Made by a program: the position numbers and the translations under genes
Part shown: piece after piece, positions 22,994 through 33,984 of the stretch
Position numbering within the stretch: the stretch's first letter is position 1
How the letters are laid out: each line of letters opens with the position of its first letter
DNA from: Acanthococcus lagerstroemiae
Lineage: Eukaryota; Arthropoda; Insecta; Hemiptera; Eriococcidae
Direction: 5' to 3'
NCBI GenBank assembly: GCA_031841125.1
Contig: CM063113.1
Coordinates: forward strand, 16,203,312 to 16,267,311
Length of the DNA stretch: 64,000 nt
The notes under the pieces: generated by a model
What the model was told of the DNA's origin: nothing
The model's database searches: none
Seen by the model: only the letters and a program-made list of their open reading frames with translations

Positions 22994-25900
22994 TGTAAGA
23001 AAATAATCGCGTTTGAGTAGGTATCATGATTCAAAATCTAGCCAGACATGCATACTGAAGATGCTAGAGCTCATTTTACTTGTACATGTTTTTGTGGTAA
23101 AAATACCCTGACAACCTTTTCGTCCACGACACTAGCGCGTCTACAGGAGTGTCCAAACGCCAATACCTGTTTCAAGAATTTTATTGTTATAGTGGGGATT
23201 GAAATAGATTGATTTTTATTTCATCAACTCAGAAGTGTAGTTACGGCACTACTGATTTACTCCAACCACCATAGGTGCAGATGGGGAACTTGCGGGCTAA
23301 ACCTCTCCAAATCCTTTGTAAGCCTCTTCCCTCCGAATAAAACGAAAAATTATACGAACGGAAAAAAATTCTGTAGACTATTCGCACTCATACTAACTAA
23401 AACACTGTACGCGATCGGATCACTGATGAGGAAAAGGAAAATTTTAATGTTATATTCCTCAAGCTTATACAGGGTAGCCAGTCCCCCCCCCCACCCAAAG
23501 AAAAAAAAATTACCGACTTTTTCATATTTTTACAGTCCATTTTCCAATTTTTCCATCACAAACAACTCATTTAAAAAAGTTTTCTATTGTCTGACAGAGA
23601 AAACAGTATAGCACTTTCACATCATAGAATTTTCTTCAAAATTTCCCACCTTTTTCGATTTTCTTTCAAAATGTCCTGACTTTTCTCGGTTTTCCGGAAT
23701 TTGGTCACCCTGCTATACTCCTGCTTACATCCTTCTTCCACCCAGACACTCAATTGTTGGTTAACAATATCCTATCTGCTAGCCGAAGGTCAGGTTCTCT
23801 GTGAAGAAATATACCATCCTTGGATGCAAAGCCTACCAAAATACCAGACACACACTAGGAAGTACTCCTAGATGATAAAAGTGCCACAGAAAATATAATG
23901 TTTTTTTAAACCGATGCCTACTAAACTACTGAGATGTACAACAATAGTTCAACACACATAACAACATTAAATTCAAGTAAGTTAAAAAAGTAAAAACTAA
24001 TCATAAGGTCAGGCCAAAATGCGTTAAATATTTAGATATAATATTAAAAAAAGTCTGTTTATGTAATAAAGGAAATGAAATGGTCGCGGCAAAGCATCCT
24101 TTAAGTCCAGCTTGAATCGGCAAAGAATTTTCAAAGGTGAAGAGTTTTTGGGCGAAGAATTTTTTGATTTGAACCATTTTCGAAGCGAAAGAATTTTTGA
24201 GCACAGAATTTAGGGTGAAGAACTCTGGGCACCCACTAGTATTGTGCACGGGGAAACCGCGAGATTTAGATATTTCTGACAGAGATGGAGAGGGGGGGGG
24301 GCTTTCTCAACCGAATGCATTGATTGCCGATAGGATAGGTCTATAAGGAGTAAGTAGACATCTGTTCCAATTATTTCTAGGCAATTTTCTGGAAAATTGT
24401 TATAGGCATGCGACGCAAAATTAAGCCTAATTTTCTATCATTCGTACAAAAAATAGGAGAAAAAAGTTTAATACCTTCACTCATCTTCTGAACACGCGTT
24501 TATCAAAGTGTCGCACGCGCTTACAAATTAATAAAATATCATTCCGGTGCTACCCCGGTCTGTTGTATTTCGAGGCGTCAAGTTTTTCGAAAATGTTGTT
24601 ATTATTTAAAAAAAAATCTCATTAGTAAAAAAAAAGGGGGCAAAGCCTTTTTCAAACGGACCAAAAAATACAAAGCCACCTCAAAAAGAGACCGAAAATC
24701 CGTACAAAGCGTCTGAGCTTTAATCCTGTTACAAGGTAAATAAAACCATCGCAGTAGTAAAGCCTTTATACCAAGGAAGAGCGTTATTACGCAGCCTTGC
24801 ATTTTTTTCCCTCTCGCATTCTATTTTCGTTTTAAAGTGCGCCCTTCGTAATCCTTTTATATTATTTACGATGAGGGGGTATTTAACTACCCGACTATTG
24901 TCTCAGCGATATAACATTAAAACAGTTAACCCTGTTTTTTTTTTTTTACTGATATGTTAATGAACTGGGATATAGCGTGCATTAATACCGAAATAAAAAA
25001 TATACTGATAGTTTTGCCTTACTCAGTGTTGGAAACTCTGAGCATAAATTTTCTTCTTCGGTTCATGAGTACATGGGTACGTTCAGTTCGAACTTAGAAC
25101 TTTGCTTCGACCAGATCGAGTGTACAAAACTATTCGAAGAAACTTACGACCAGGGACAGGTTTCATTTTTGAACTTGACAAGGCAAAAAATAAGATCACC
25201 GCCTCTAATATGTTTCCAACTAGGAGTCAGTTTACCCATTTTCTAACTCTAAAAAAGGAGGGTGGCTCCCCCATCCCCAGTTGGTACTCTGATTCTCTTC
25301 ATAGTGCACACACCGAAGCATGATTTTCACGAATTTCCAATACTATAATTTCCCATGGCATATAGTCTGAAGTTGGCAATTAGGGCAGGGGGTATAGTGC
25401 TAGAAACATGACGGTGGAGCGTGACCAAGTATCACAGAAGGGACAGTATATGACCTGGATATTTAGAAAATGGTCAAAATTTGAAGTCGATGCCCAGTTT
25501 GTGTACCAATTTCGCATTTTATCACGACTTTATAGTGACAGTGAGGCCCCACTGCATCAACAACTACCTATATTCACTAACGAAACGACGTTAATCCATT
25601 TCCCTTAGGCTTCTGAAATCGAGATCGATTTTGAACCACAGGGTCTCTAAGTCTATAACGAGTATATGTGCTGCACCGTTAAGCAGCCTGACTTGTAATT
25701 AGCTCATTTCGTATACCTCATTTGTAACTCGAGCAGGAAACGGCCCACCATGCATGCAAATTTTGTAAGTCCGAGATGATCTTCGATGTCTGCCCGTATC
25801 GAGCTAAATGTTCGGTCAAATTAGCCAGAGCCTTTTTTTTTTGTGTGCTCGTATTACCTCCATTACGTCGTATTGCATTCACCCGAGCACATATAATTCA

Positions 25901-27505
25901 AATTTACCGTTCAATGAAAAGAGAGATCGGCAAGTTGTAATTAAGGTCAGCTTTTCGCTCTCCTGTCTTAGCTCCCGGTTGCATCAACGAGATACTTTTT
26001 CAGCAGCCTCGCCGCTGACTGATTTTCTCCCCCTGCAAATCCCTCCGCAATGTAAACGAGAGCTTTTGGCACGATTAGCAAGCAAGAATTTCTTTGAGTG
26101 CAGCGGCGAATTCTGTTGTAAAAGAGGGGACTCGTAGACTCACGCTCTGGAGAACGTCTATGTAGATGCGCTCGTTTGCTACCCCCATGCCCGAAAAGAC
26201 ATCTCCAATCGCTTTGAGTCAGACCACACAGATTAAACTGGCGGCAAAGAAAGCGAGGACTTTCTGAAACAATCGAGTGTGTATTCTTGAAGCCAGCTCT
26301 CCTCAGACCCAGCCGGAGACCTAAACGAAAAACACAGTTCCGTCTTTTGTGTACTTTTAATTAAAATAAGGAGAAAATTCACTTAATACTTAATTAATAT
26401 CGAAAGGACTCTTTTCTAAACAGTATTTTCGGATTTCAGCCCTTATAAAACCCAATTATTAATTTTTTTTCTCAACGTTCATATTTATCCTTTTTCTTAT
26501 TCGTCGTCAAATCTACCGACTCTACCGCGTGTTCTGACATTTACATAATCCAGTCATCGAAAGACTGTTGACGGTTTCTCTACGAGATTTAATCCGGTAC
26601 CGTGTATTTTCTTATTCTTTTTTCTTTTAAAACGAGAAGAAAATAATCTTATTTTCTCGCTTTCGCCCGTTAGTTGTCTTTTTATATTAAGCATTTGGTT
26701 TAAAATAGAATCGTGTTTGCGATTCCTGTTTTTTGTTGTTTTTTGGACTACTTGTTTCTCAGTTTGCTTTTCTCGTTGCTTATCACTTCGCCTCGTCCCC
26801 GTACAAGATTGTCGAACGAGCGTCCACATTTTACAGAAATCTAAATGAATTACAATGCGGGTGCGAGCTTTTCAACTGGGGAAAGCAGGTCTCGAGGAAA
26901 GGCAGATCTAGAAGGTAGGGCGAGGCTTCAGATACCTAGAGCAATCAAGCATACATTACCAATACGGTACGCGAAAGAAAAGAAAATTTTCAGTTACCTT
27001 ACAGCAAAAGGGGTCTCATTAAGTCAAAGAATTGCATAAGACATTATGTCTAAAATTTGAAGAATGTTCGATCGCATTGTATGCGAATACCCGACTTTTT
27101 GTTATTTTTGCAACCCCCTCCCCCTATCAAAAATAGCTAGTACTTTTTCGACTCAATGCCTAAGCTATGATACTTCCCAACATTTTTTTAAATCGAGTTT
27201 AGGCTCTGTCAGAACAAAATCTTAGCTCCGTCCCTAGTCTCACGTGAATGAGTAAGAGAATAAAGAACATGTCTATGGTTCAAAGGTCCTGTTTTCATTC
27301 AACGTTTATTTGGAACTACTGAAAGTACAGTAATGACCAAATTATACGAGAGTAGATGAAAACCGAAAATTAGAGAGTTTAGTTAATTTTGGAAAATCTT
27401 ACGACATCAGTACATTGGCACGTTGGGTTGATGCCCAAGATTACTCCATGCCCCCGAACATAACAAGAAATAAGAAAAAATATGATAGCTAAAGAGCATA
27501 AAAAA
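22994..27505. other. Mostly non-coding stretch with one MITE (listed separately)
   Basis: No frame here has a recognisable domain. Around 24110-24235 a GAAGAATTTTT-like word recurs about every 25 bases. Homopolymer runs are common (T run near 24938). Frames of 73 to 109 codons at 25102-26137 and 26554-26829 are unsupported. Confidence 0.5.
23470..23712. mobile_element. MITE with CAGGGT(A/G)(G/A)CCA ends
   Basis: The left end CAGGGTAGCCAGTCC and the reverse complement of the right end CAGGGTGACCAAATTCC match in inverted orientation. Inside are CCGACTTTTT and TCCTGACTTTTC phrases on facing strands, as in insect MITEs with CAGGGTGGCCA ends. Length is 243 bp. Flanks (TTATA left, CTATA right) do not give a clean duplication. 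Confidence 0.6.
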
Positions 27506-27509
27506 GTGA

Positions 27510-27785
27510 TTTTACCGAAGATCGGTTATTTTCAATTAATTAAATAGTTTCGATAATCGATCACTCCGATTAATAGGTTAGTGTTAATTAAAGTATTAAT
27601 TCCGATTAATTAGTTAGCCTCGACTGATTAATTTCTATTACTGTCGCGCAACCAATAAATTTTAATAATTCAATTAATTTTGATTAATAATTTTTTGTTT
27701 TGGTTAAATTATTAATTTTGACTAATCGACTGCTTTCGATTTATTGAGAATCACTGCTACTAATCGGCCTTATTTTTTTAAATTA
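27510..27785. repeat. AT-rich TTAATT-based degenerate repeat
   Basis: The words CGATTAATTAGTTA, TTCGATAATCGA, CCGATTAATAGGTTAG and GATTAATAATTTT recur at intervals of roughly 20-25 bases over about 270 bp. It looks like a decayed minisatellite. Confidence 0.55.
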
Positions 27786-28330
27786 TTCCATAAAACACGT
27801 AAGCACCAACTTGGAGGCAGAGGCAGGGAAACACAGTAATACAAAAAGCGACTCTGTTGTCGACAGTCAAACTCCGTCGCTATTTTGACACGACTGTGTG
27901 GTTGCAAATTATGTGGAAATCGGCACAAAATTAGAGTGGTCATGTTGATAACGACTTCTGAATCAAATTCTATATCAAAATCTATAAGAAATTTGATATA
28001 ACATTCGATATTGAAATGGTAGCTCGACTTTTACATCGGATTTTGCATAAAATTCAATCACAATTTCGTTTTGAAAAGTGAAAAATTTCGCATGTTGATA
28101 CTGATTTCGAGGGGAAGGGGATATATTCTCGGCAAATTAAATGAAAAATAAACTGTAGTTTGTTGTTGACTGTTGGTATAAGTTCCGTGTCTCAGTAAAT
28201 AAATTAAAAAGAAAAGGGAGTCAATTTTGGGATAGATGCAAATCTTTCCCTCTAAATTAGTTTCTTATAAATTTATTAAGAAATAAAATTAGAAAAACGT
28301 GTTTCAGAACAAATATAGTTCCTCGCAAAA

Positions 28331-28488
28331 TGTTATATAAAACATTGTTTTCAATTATTTTGTAACTGACTCGAATTCTCAGAGATCAAAATGACCCTTT
28401 TCGCTATTATGTTATATAAAACATTGTTTTCAATTATTTTGTAACTGACTCAAATTCTCAGAGATCAAAATGACCCTTTTCGCTATTA
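28331..28488. repeat. 79-bp tandem duplication
   Basis: Two adjacent copies, 28331-28409 and 28410-28488, begin TGTTATATAAAACATTG and end TTTTCGCTATTA. They differ at one position (TCGAATTC versus TCAAATTC), so the duplication is recent. No coding role is visible. Confidence 0.9.
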
Positions 28489-28959
28489 CACATTAACGCA
28501 AGTTTTATATAAGTTCGGTAATTTTCCCGGGATCACCAATTTTTCTGACTTATGGAATGTAAGTTACCGTCAGGCATGCTCCCTAACCTCTGTACCTACC
28601 CATTCCTGGAATTTTTTACTTTAGCTCTCCCATGTGATATCACATAACTCATAGCATTGTGTTTTCTGTAATTTTGGAAGACCTTAATATGAAAACAGTT
28701 TTGAAACTTGCGCACAATAATGAAAAAAAAAGTATCCAATGTTACTGCCCCCTTCCTCCATAATTGGTTACTTCTGATTTGAAATTTGAGTTCCATTGCG
28801 GAAGAAACGAAAAGTCAAAAATTGCACTAACTTCAATACGGGGACTATTTTTCAGACTTCCAGAATCGTAAGATTCACTTTCATCATTATTTTCAGCTGC
28901 CATGATAAACTAATACGGCATAACTTGAGGCACCTAGGAGTAATATTTCTTCTGTTAGA

Positions 28960-29125
28960 AGGAAAAGAGGAAGGGAAGAATTGGGTAGGTCGGCAGAGAT
29001 TCCAGTATGTTCAACAGATAATTGAGGATGTCAAATATACAAGTTATTTGGAAACGAAAAAACTCGCACAAGACAGGGAAAAAAGGAGAGCTGCATCAAA
29101 GTGGTCGTATATAAGACTGATAACC
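28960..29125 (+). pseudogene. LINE ORF2 C-terminal scrap
   Basis: A frame with VGRQRFQYVQQIIEDVKYTS, then YLETKKLAQDREKRRAAS, matches the usual extreme C-terminus of RTE/CR1-type LINE proteins (GRR...Y..QI..D....SY.E.K..A.DR..WR.A). No upstream reverse transcriptase is recognisable, so this is an isolated tail fragment. Confidence 0.55.
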
Positions 29126-29129
29126 TTAT

Positions 29130-30862
29130 CATCATCGCCATGAAGATTGCTACACCCAAGTCAGAAATTAGAATTTTATTAAAGAATATTGCGTAACTCA
29201 TTCCTTTAGGGTATACCAAAAAAGTTTAAGAATAAAACATTCAAGACATGAACTGTTAAAGTAATAAATTTAGTTTGCCTAGCAATTATATCACTTTTCC
29301 TTCCAAATTCTATATTAGTAGAGGGAACCTTTCTACTCATATTTTATCATTTTTCTGATAGGATATAAGGTAGTTCTACAGCTAGAGAGCACTCAGGGTC
29401 TCAAGCTATTTCCGAGCTAAATTACAATTATTTCCCAGCTTTCAAAATTAATTTTGTAAAAGATCGCTTCAAATAATCAAGTCATCCATTTTTTACAATC
29501 AAATAACGCTTATTCCCTTCTCAAAACATTGATAAACGCTCATATTCTCAGTACTGTGGATATCACAAAGTACACTTAATTCCTTCATGGATCTATAATG
29601 ATGCCAGATATCATTTAACAGAGCCGATTTTCAGTAACACTGGAAGATATAGGTAACTTTCTTGTGGGCAAATATGTAAAGAGATAACCAAGAATAACAG
29701 GGGGAGACATAGATTTTATGGATATCTTGAATTTTTTTTGTTATTACTGTGGCTAAATATGAATTATATAAAGCAGAGATGAGCAGGTGTCCATACTGGA
29801 TTTTATCAGGCTGGTACACAGACTTCAAGGTTACTGCAGCTTTCTAATGCATTTTTGAGACTTTCCTACTCGTCAGTAGCTTAGTACACGGGTAGCTTCG
29901 AAAGAGTACAGACTATCGCGCTTGTGTATTTGGTTCGATCATTACCCTATAAACGCCGGAAGCCAGTCCAGGCACGTTATTTCTGTTCTTAATTAAAGGC
30001 ATGTCTTCCTATGAGAATGCTACATACTTTATTTCTAATTAGCAAGATAGAGCTTGTTACCCTGGAATCTAAATTTTTACAGGTTTTCTGTTTAAATCTC
30101 ATGACACCGTGGTTCTCATTACCATGCCCAATAGTATTTTTCAGTTTCTCCGGTAATGAAATTATTGATACGGGCATGATAATTCAATTTAAGTACTCAT
30201 ATACCCCTCCTATTTTTCTCAGATAGAGAGAGAAGACAGTTTCATGTTAATGAAGGAATTAGCCTCTACTGAATTGAATATGGCTGTTTTTTCAGTTATA
30301 TTATAAAAATTCTCACTACTGTAGTGTACTTATCATTACCCTATCAAGGTGTTCTTTTTTCTTAATTGGAAGATTAGTGCCGAGAATGAATGCATGAAAG
30401 CGTAAACATTTAGTTTTGAGTAGTTAAGAAATAAATCTTTAACACACACAAACAAAAGTGGAAGTTATGTTAGAAAATTTTTCTGTTGGTAGAATCAGCC
30501 ATATCTGTTTCCAGACCATATTGGGCAGAGAATTTGCAGTACACTGATGCTTAAGAATCTGTCTCATTAGATAAGCTAAGAATTAATTAGTTTCTGAGAT
30601 ATTAGGGGGAGTCCCATTGACAGGCGGGGCTTATTGCATGACTTTACCTAAGATGACATGCATGAGTCCAAAGTGAAAAGATAATATATTATTATGTACA
30701 TAGGTATAGTAATAGTAAAACTGAAAGGACGAAGCTTGAACATGAATGAATAGGACAGTTCAATGCACTGACTTTTCAAGTTCGGATAGCCACAAGTTTA
30801 GAATGTAAACAGCTAGTTGTAGTTCAAATACCTGAAGTTCTGAGCACCTGAAGCAAGTTTTA
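29130..30862. other. Non-coding stretch, no gene recognised
   Basis: AT-rich, with only short frames of 60-70 codons and no motif. Nothing else is supported. Confidence 0.5.
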
Positions 30863-30870
30863 GTCTAGAC

Positions 30871-31205
30871 CAGGGATCCTTACTAGGATTTCTTAGAGAG
30901 CCAAATAGTTTGAATGAAATTTTCCTCAGGGTCGCAAAGTACAAGTGGTGTTAAATAACTTAAAAACTATATGATTATAACATAAGTTTATTTATTTTCC
31001 ACATTGAGAAGCCGTCGTTGTTTATTATTTATATTGTTTTTAAGTTACTTGTAACATTAAAAAAAAATATATTATATAGGTAATTTTGTCAGAATTTTTT
31101 TTTTTTGTTTTAATGAATTAATTTTAATGTCTAACAGTCTGAGGGGCGCGAAAAATCGTTCAGAGGGCCGCATGCGACCCGCGGCCCGCGTAGTGAGGAT
31201 GCCTG
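30871..31205. mobile_element. hAT-type MITE with 8-bp target duplication
   Basis: The left end CAGGGATCCTTACTA and the reverse complement of the right end CAGGCATCCTCACTA are inverted repeats. The element is flanked by the identical 8-mer GTCTAGAC at 30863-30870 and 31206-31213. The right part carries GGCCGCATGCGACCCGCGGC, a GC-rich end common in hAT MITEs. At 335 bp it has no coding capacity. Confidence 0.9.
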
Positions 31206-31353
31206 GTCTAGACAATCAGGAATAATAGGAATTACCGGGGCATAAACAAATGGGATCTTACCATATTTAAATTTAATGCCTCTATTTGTAGGAGAAAATA
31301 ATACAACAACCTTTTATCTATTTCCCTCTCACGACTTCTTTGACTCCTCTGAA

Positions 31354-31636
31354 CAGAATATTATATCGACAACTTAGAGCAAAATAGTGCTATCTACTTT
31401 TTTTTTTTTGGGGGGGGGGATGAGTTATCAGTACTACTGGAAAGGAAATTACACGCTCTCTCATGTGCAACACTGTATGTTGATGCTGGAAAAATATTAA
31501 CTTTATGTAAGCATGACGTCCCGATTTTGGAAGACAGGAGTGATACCTAGGCTATTGAAAACTTCTCCCTCTTCTGCCAATTTCAATAAAATGTAGATAG
31601 CACTATTTTGCTCCATGGTGTTGATATTATACTGCA
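31354..31636. mobile_element. Inverted-repeat MITE, ~40-bp arms
   Basis: A perfect 21-bp inverted repeat with core GCAAAATAGTGCTATCTAC lies at 31377-31397 and 31593-31613. Weaker similarity extends outward through ATATTATATCNACA. The interior holds T and G runs. No clear target duplication was found. Confidence 0.7.
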
Positions 31637-31639
31637 GTT

Positions 31640-33790
31640 TTATGAATATCTCACTCAAGTAAAATTGCTATAGTGGACAAGAAGGTACATGAGAACCAAT
31701 TAACTTTGAAATCCTCTTTGCTCGGCATTTCCTCTGCAATATTTTGAACTTCCATACCTCATGTCTGCTGCTTTATACAATGTGAAAAGAAACAAGAACT
31801 GTAAAGATTATTAGCACCTGTAAGAATTGTTTCTACCCATTTTGCGATAGAATAGTATACACGGGAGGGGCGGCTTATTGGAAATTTTTATTTTACTTCC
31901 CTTCCCATTCCTTTGCCATCCTTTCTTAGGAAAAAATCTGGCACCCATAATCTATCTAAAAATTGATATTATTTAGCGTCTCTTGGGTTGCAAATTAATA
32001 GACGCGTGTTTCCTCGTTTCACGGCTTCCGACCATAGAACAGTTCTCCCACTCGATCTTCTGCCTAATGGAACAGGAGTTTTCAAATACATAGGTGATGC
32101 ACGACTGCTGAAAAGACATTCGGTCACTAAACCCGGTTGATGGAAAGTGTCAAGTATCAGTAAAGTATCAGAATGGGACTCCTGACACTTGCAAAAAGTA
32201 TAGCATCTTACATTATATTTCTCAGGATAAAATTATTTTGATATTATTCCCTCATTATTCTCACAGTCTTACATAATTTTGACACTATCCATCAACTGGG
32301 AATGAAAAGGAGAGACGACTAAAAAGGAACACCTTTGGTACACTGTTTCCATAAAATATGAGGTTTTAATAAAACTGATACATTTCTGTTTGAGTTACAG
32401 ATTTGGTTAGACATTGCAGTGCTGCCAGATTGAAAAAGTCAATTTTCTATATTTAGTGGTTTTCAAAATCTATACACTCCCATAGAACTAGAATACTCCC
32501 CTGTACCAATTACCTTACAATCTGGGGTTCGAAATTTTTTAGTATTTTTACTTGTATGAGTTCACAGAAGGTTTCAGGTTGATAACTAAATGTGTACCCT
32601 AATTAGGAGGGGCTACGAAATTTTCCCCCTGTGACCCATGTCATAATTTTCCTCATTTGAATTTTCAGGAAACGTATTATCTTCCCTTTTTTGTACTCCT
32701 ATTATTTGGTTACTGTATATAGGTGCCTCCCAGAAAGAATAAGAGAAAGTCGAAGAAAGGAGAATTTACAAAAACTGCCGTGTACTCCCCTTATTCGACA
32801 CTGCATGTAGTGCCGCCCAGCAAAAATAAGAGAAGTCGAAGAAACGGAAATTTACAGAAACTGCTGTAAATTACATACTGAGTGAGAACTTAAATTGAAA
32901 ACAATAACGGTAATAAATGAAGAACGATATTAGTGTAACTTTTAAGTATTTCCTTCGACAGTTGATATAAAAAACGACTCCTTTGTCGTTATTCAAAATT
33001 CGTTACGATACTGTGGTCAAATCGGATATTTCGATTCAAAGGTCGAGTTACCATCCTGGAATCAGCTCTTGAAGAAAATTCTACATCAAAATCGAAGCAT
33101 GATATTCGATTCAGAAGTCAATGTCGACACAGTAATTCGACTTCTTCATCAAATTGTGTAGAAAATTCGATCGCAAGCAATGTTGTGTCAAAAACGTGAT
33201 AGATTTGGCATTTTGATTTTTTTTTTTAAGGTTTTTATACAAGCGAAAATGGGAACCAAGCAACAAAGCCTCTAAAGTTCTTTCTACCTGTTTATTTTAC
33301 AAGTTTGTCGCGTAAAAGTTAAAAGAAGACCTTTTCTTTAGCACTGTCCAGGAAAAACGGTCTAATGAACACATATTATATCTAGGTTCCTTTCTCGAGA
33401 TATTTGCAATAGCTAATCACACTCTTTCAATATTAGAACTAAAGAATAAAAGAGTTCCCCAATATATCGGGCGGACTCTTACACTTTTTGGAACAGTTTG
33501 TTGGATTTCCATACATGTTGAGGATTTTAGGCTTCATCCGTTTGTACACCCGGAAGAAACTCAAAATCAGTCATCTGTATATCTGTCAACACTGGACATT
33601 TGTCAGAAAACGAGAAAATTGAAGCCATTCTCACTCCCGCAATTGCATCAATACCAAGAGAGATTTGAAAATCAGCGGACAACTCCCACGGCAAGAGTGC
33701 GTTAGAAAAACTGAATCAGTAAGTTGGTCATCAAAGCAAAATAATCGGAAAATTTGATCGAAGTTTTATGATTTTTTTGGTGTCCAAAAA
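31640..33790. other. Non-coding stretch with one tandem duplication
   Basis: No domain-bearing frame. The 32990-33210 part repeats TTCGAT-type words and resembles 27850-28110, suggesting a shared dispersed repeat; this was judged by eye only. Confidence 0.45.
32721..32895. repeat. Diverged 88-bp tandem duplication
   Basis: AGGTGCCTCCCAGAAAGAATAA (from 32721) recurs as AGTGCCGCCCAGCAAAAATAA (from 32809). Each copy is followed by GAGAA(A)GTCGAAGAAA and TTTACA(A/G)AAACTGC. Similarity is high but imperfect. Confidence 0.75.
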
Positions 33791-33804
33791 TGTTTGTATT
33801 TTAG

Positions 33805-33979
33805 GTGGTATTCAGATCGATATGATGGTAAGTACCTAACTATAGGAGAATCCAAATACTGCTGGAATAATTATCTCCGCGGACTAAAGTATACCGGTGT
33901 GGCAGAAAGCGCGCGGCGCATCTTAAAACAAACACACGATGCGCGCAAGTTCTACACGGATTACACTAAGAGCATGTAA
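33805..33979 (+). CDS. Candidate terminal exon of an unknown gene
   Basis: A pyrimidine-rich stretch ending TTGTATTTTAG (AG at 33803-33804) looks like a splice acceptor. It opens a frame reading WYSDRYDGKYLTIGE, then YCWNNYLRGLKYTGVAESA, and ending FYTDYTKSM before TAA at 33977. The amino-acid mix is more protein-like than the surrounding frames, and the region is richer in CpG. I do not recognise the family. A strong donor-like GTAAGT lies inside it at 33828-33833, so the true exon might instead be a 23-nt micro-exon, 33805-33827. No upstream exon or poly(A) signal could be tied to it, and it may be chance. Confidence 0.25.
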
Positions 33980-33984
33980 CAACA

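Noticed and set aside
26554..26829. 91-codon minus frame rich in Lys and Arg
   Set aside because: Composition bias of AT-rich DNA; no motif.
27850..28110. Dispersed repeat shared with 32990-33210
   Set aside because: Both have GATATTCGATT-like words, but no convincing base-by-base alignment could be made by eye.
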